NCBI GenBank assembly: GCA_024276455.1
Contig: JAJRXE010000528.1
Location: 1-24,399 of the forward strand
Source of the DNA: Calditrichota bacterium
GTDB lineage: Bacteria; Calditrichota; Calditrichia; RBG-13-44-9
DNA: 24,399 bases
Direction of reading: 5' to 3'
Each line of letters begins with the position of its first letter. The first letter of the stretch is position 1. The notes under the pieces are model-generated. The model saw only the letters and a program-made list of their open reading frames with translations. It ran no database searches and was not told the origin of the DNA. The position numbers were made by a program, and so were the translations under genes. Positions 22,706 to 24,399 of the stretch are shown here, piece by piece.

Positions 22706-23545
22706 ATGAGATCATTTGCAATCTGGACATGGTTGTTGGGAGCTGTATTAATCGTCGGATCGAATTCTTCTTTGCTGTGGGCCCAGAGCGGTTTTCTGGT
22801 TCGAGAAGATCGGGGAAATGTTTCGCTGGAAATGTATTTTCCCAGTTTTAAAGGTGAGGGGAAGACCGAGTTTCCCACTTCGACCACTGTTCTTGCAGCC
22901 GATGTCCCCTTGAGTAAGACTGTTCGTATCATTGCCGATTTACCGTTCTCGTATTTTAAAAATGAAGTGAAATATTCCGGCGGAACGGAAATCGAAACGG
23001 AGAACGCCCCTGGGAATCCTCTTTTGGGATTGCGTTTTATTTCTGGACGGCAACATTGGTTGGGAGACCTGGCTGTGAGAATCCCGGTGATGCCGGAAGA
23101 TAAAATGGCCGCGGCCATTGTGGGAATTTATTCTGACATAGAACGCTGGGAGGCTTTCCTGCAAGATTGGACAACCATTTTGTTTCGAACCGCTTACCAG
23201 AATCGGTACAGTAATGGGTTTACAGTGGGCGGACAGCTGGGATACTCGCTGTTAGTTAACTCAGGAAACGAAAATGCCGACGACACGGAAGGTTTCTTCA
23301 TTTACGGGCTGCAGGTGGGGTTGGTTCAGCCGACTTTCCGGTTGAACATGGAATTTTTTGGACGCTACCTTGCTACTAAAGAAGAAGGGAACTTTGGGCA
23401 GCGTTCCTATCACCAGCTCAAGATTTCCACCTATTTCGGTTGGGGCAAGATCTGGCCGGGTGTCATTTTAAAGGTCCCCCTGGACCAGGATTTTCGGGAC
23501 ATCCTCAATTCGGTTTTCGGGGTGCAGGTTAAGTTTTTACTTTAA
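22706..23545 (+). CDS. Secreted, probable outer-membrane beta-barrel protein
   Basis: I do not recognise a characterised family with certainty. The first ~27 residues form a signal peptide ('MRSFAIWTWLLGAVLIVGSN', cleavage probably after 'LLWAQ'). The rest is rich in alternating polar/hydrophobic strands with aromatic girdles ('AADVPLSKTVRIIADLPFSY', 'TVGGQLGYSLLVNSG', 'FIYGLQVGLVQPTFRLNMEF', 'HQLKISTYFGWGKIWPGV') and it ends 'FGVQVKFLL', as beta-barrel proteins do. The pattern recalls the MetA/phenol-degradation-type or transporter-like barrels. CAGGGGGA precedes the ATG. It is a single gene with its own regulated-looking promoter region and a terminator after it. Confidence 0.78.
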   Translation: MRSFAIWTWLLGAVLIVGSNSSLLWAQSGFLVREDRGNVSLEMYFPSFKGEGKTEFPTSTTVLAADVPLSKTVRIIADLPFSYFKNEVKYSGGTEIETENAPGNPLLGLRFISGRQHWLGDLAVRIPVMPEDKMAAAIVGIYSDIERWEAFLQDWTTILFRTAYQNRYSNGFTVGGQLGYSLLVNSGNENADDTEGFFIYGLQVGLVQPTFRLNMEFFGRYLATKEEGNFGQRSYHQLKISTYFGWGKIWPGVILKVPLDQDFRDILNSVFGVQVKFLL

Positions 23546-23655
23546 AGGCAAGAGGGGATTGGGGACGGTTGCCTGCCGTCAAGCAAATGGTTTGGACACT
23601 GCCGGAAAAAACAAACCTGTTGGAATCGTATTTCCAGATATTTCTGACCGATGAG

Positions 23656-23686
23656 AAAAAAAAGGCGGCTTTTTAAGCCGCCTTGT
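23656..23686. terminator. Bidirectional terminator between the barrel gene and the aldolase
   Basis: AAGGCGGCTT (23662-23671) pairs with AAGCCGCCTT (23675-23684) in a perfect 10-bp stem with a 3-base loop. The A-run at 23655-23663 becomes a strong T-run on the minus strand, so it chiefly ends the aldolase transcript; TTGTTGTT on the plus strand is a weaker tail for the barrel gene. Confidence 0.88.
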
Positions 23687-23707
23687 TGTTGTAATCTACC
23701 GGAATAT

Positions 23708-24399
23708 TTAGGCCACGGTAATATCTTTATCCAGATAAACGTCCTGGATCAGATTGAGCAGTTCGATACCCTCTTTCATGGGCCGCTGGAAGGCTTTCCG
23801 GCCGGAAATGAGTCCCATGCCGCCGGCGCGTTTGTTAATCACCGCTGTACGCACCGCCTGGGCGAAGTCGTTTTCGCCGGAGGCGCCACCGGAGTTGATC
23901 AATCCGGCCCGTCCCATGTAGCAGTTTACGACCTGGTAACGAGTCAGATCAATCGGGTGATCGCTGGTCAACTCCGAGTAAACCTTCGGATGGGTCTTGC
24001 CGAATTTAATGGCGGTGAAACCGCCGTTGTTTTCGGGCTGTTTCTGTTTAATAATGTCCGCTTCAATGGTCACGCCCAGGTGGTTGGCCTGGCCGGTCAG
24101 ATCGGCGGAAAGATGGTAATCCACCCCGTCTTTCTTGAAAGCTGGGTTGCGCAGGTAAGCCCACAGGAAAGTCACCAGACCCAGTTCGTGCGCGTAACGG
24201 AACGCATCGGTGATTTCCTGAATTTGCCGGTTCGATTCCGGCGACCCGAAGTAGATGGTGGCGCCCACCGCCGCCGCTCCCATGTTCCAGGCCTGTTCCA
24301 CATTGGCGAAAAGAATCTGGTCGTATTTATTGGGATACGTCAATAGCTCGTTGTGATTAATCTTGACCAAAAAGGGAATCTTGTGGGCGTATTTGCGAG
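23708..24399 (-). CDS. fbaB: Class I fructose-bisphosphate aldolase, DhnA/FbaB type (C-terminal 230 codons, truncated by window edge)
   Basis: It splits fructose-1,6-bisphosphate to the two triose phosphates through a lysine Schiff base. The frame runs to the right edge and begins mid-protein ('RKYAHKIPFLVKINHNELLT'), so the true start is beyond 24399; an internal TTG is not a start. Visible landmarks of the archaeal-type (DhnA) family: 'MGAAAVGATIYFGSPESNRQ', 'LGVTIEADIIKQKQPENNGG' with the likely Schiff-base lysine in 'ADIIKQK', 'GRAGLINSGGASGENDFAQA' and 'GGMGLISGRKAFQRPM', the phosphate-binding loops. The usual length is about 300-350, so roughly a third is missing. It is unrelated to the zinc-dependent class II enzyme. 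Confidence 0.94.
   Translation of the reverse strand, partial: RKYAHKIPFLVKINHNELLTYPNKYDQILFANVEQAWNMGAAAVGATIYFGSPESNRQIQEITDAFRYAHELGLVTFLWAYLRNPAFKKDGVDYHLSADLTGQANHLGVTIEADIIKQKQPENNGGFTAIKFGKTHPKVYSELTSDHPIDLTRYQVVNCYMGRAGLINSGGASGENDFAQAVRTAVINKRAGGMGLISGRKAFQRPMKEGIELLNLIQDVYLDKDITVA

Noticed and set aside
22494..22730. 78-codon minus-strand frame
   Set aside because: Low-complexity composition, crosses the start of the outer-membrane-type gene and the operator-like repeat.

Overview
The window (24.4 kb, no rRNA, tRNA, CRISPR array, phage or insertion sequence seen) is a dense bacterial chromosomal segment. It looks like a Gram-negative organism: there is an HflK/HflC pair, two proteins carrying lipoprotein or secretion signals, a probable outer-membrane beta-barrel and a dTDP-sugar (O-antigen type) cluster. 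A fused di-myo-inositol-phosphate synthase suggests a thermophile. The mix of DivIVA, DksA/TraR-like protein, HflKC and type-2 IleRS would fit a Calditrichota-like or related deep-branching phylum, but that assignment is inference and no marker gene here settles it.

Layout. (1) 1-1457: a left-truncated dnaG on the minus strand diverges from a small DUF3467 gene that has a near-consensus sigma-70 promoter. (2) 1558-10338: yggS, then a tightly packed run of divIVA, a lipoprotein, purine nucleoside phosphorylase, DUF2905, ileS, a DksA/TraR-type zinc protein, lspA, rluD and a 59-residue small protein. The order yggS-divIVA-ileS-dksA/ylyA-lspA-rluD repeats the cell-division/ileS neighbourhood of Firmicutes, without sepF, ylmG or ylmH. 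(3) 10749-12173: a bifunctional CTP:inositol-1-phosphate cytidylyltransferase / CDP-alcohol phosphotransferase, the signature enzyme of di-myo-inositol phosphate (thermolyte) synthesis. (4) 12514-15690: rmlB, rmlA, rmlC (no rmlD in the window) and a YdiI/MenI-like hotdog thioesterase. (5) 15691-17310: a structured non-coding stretch with a terminator, an S51/cyanophycinase-like hydrolase, and an orphan Cas2-fold/SinR-like protein behind a CRP-like site and a sigma-54-like element. (6) 17560-20275: a rhomboid protease, an aromatic-amino-acid decarboxylase family enzyme and a SAM methyltransferase. (7) 20400-24399: convergent hflK-hflC (minus), a divergent outer-membrane-type protein, and a right-truncated class I fructose-bisphosphate aldolase (minus).

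Most notable points: the IleRS carries a swapped class I signature (GIHH instead of HxGH), a variant linked to extreme mupirocin resistance; the DIPP synthase fusion predicts an inositol-based heat solute; the decarboxylase-methyltransferase pair could make N-methylated amines; and the intergenic region at 15728-15817 has overlapping helices followed by a terminator, as in RNA switches. I found no clear multi-gene system that is wholly new; the candidates are listed with their limits.
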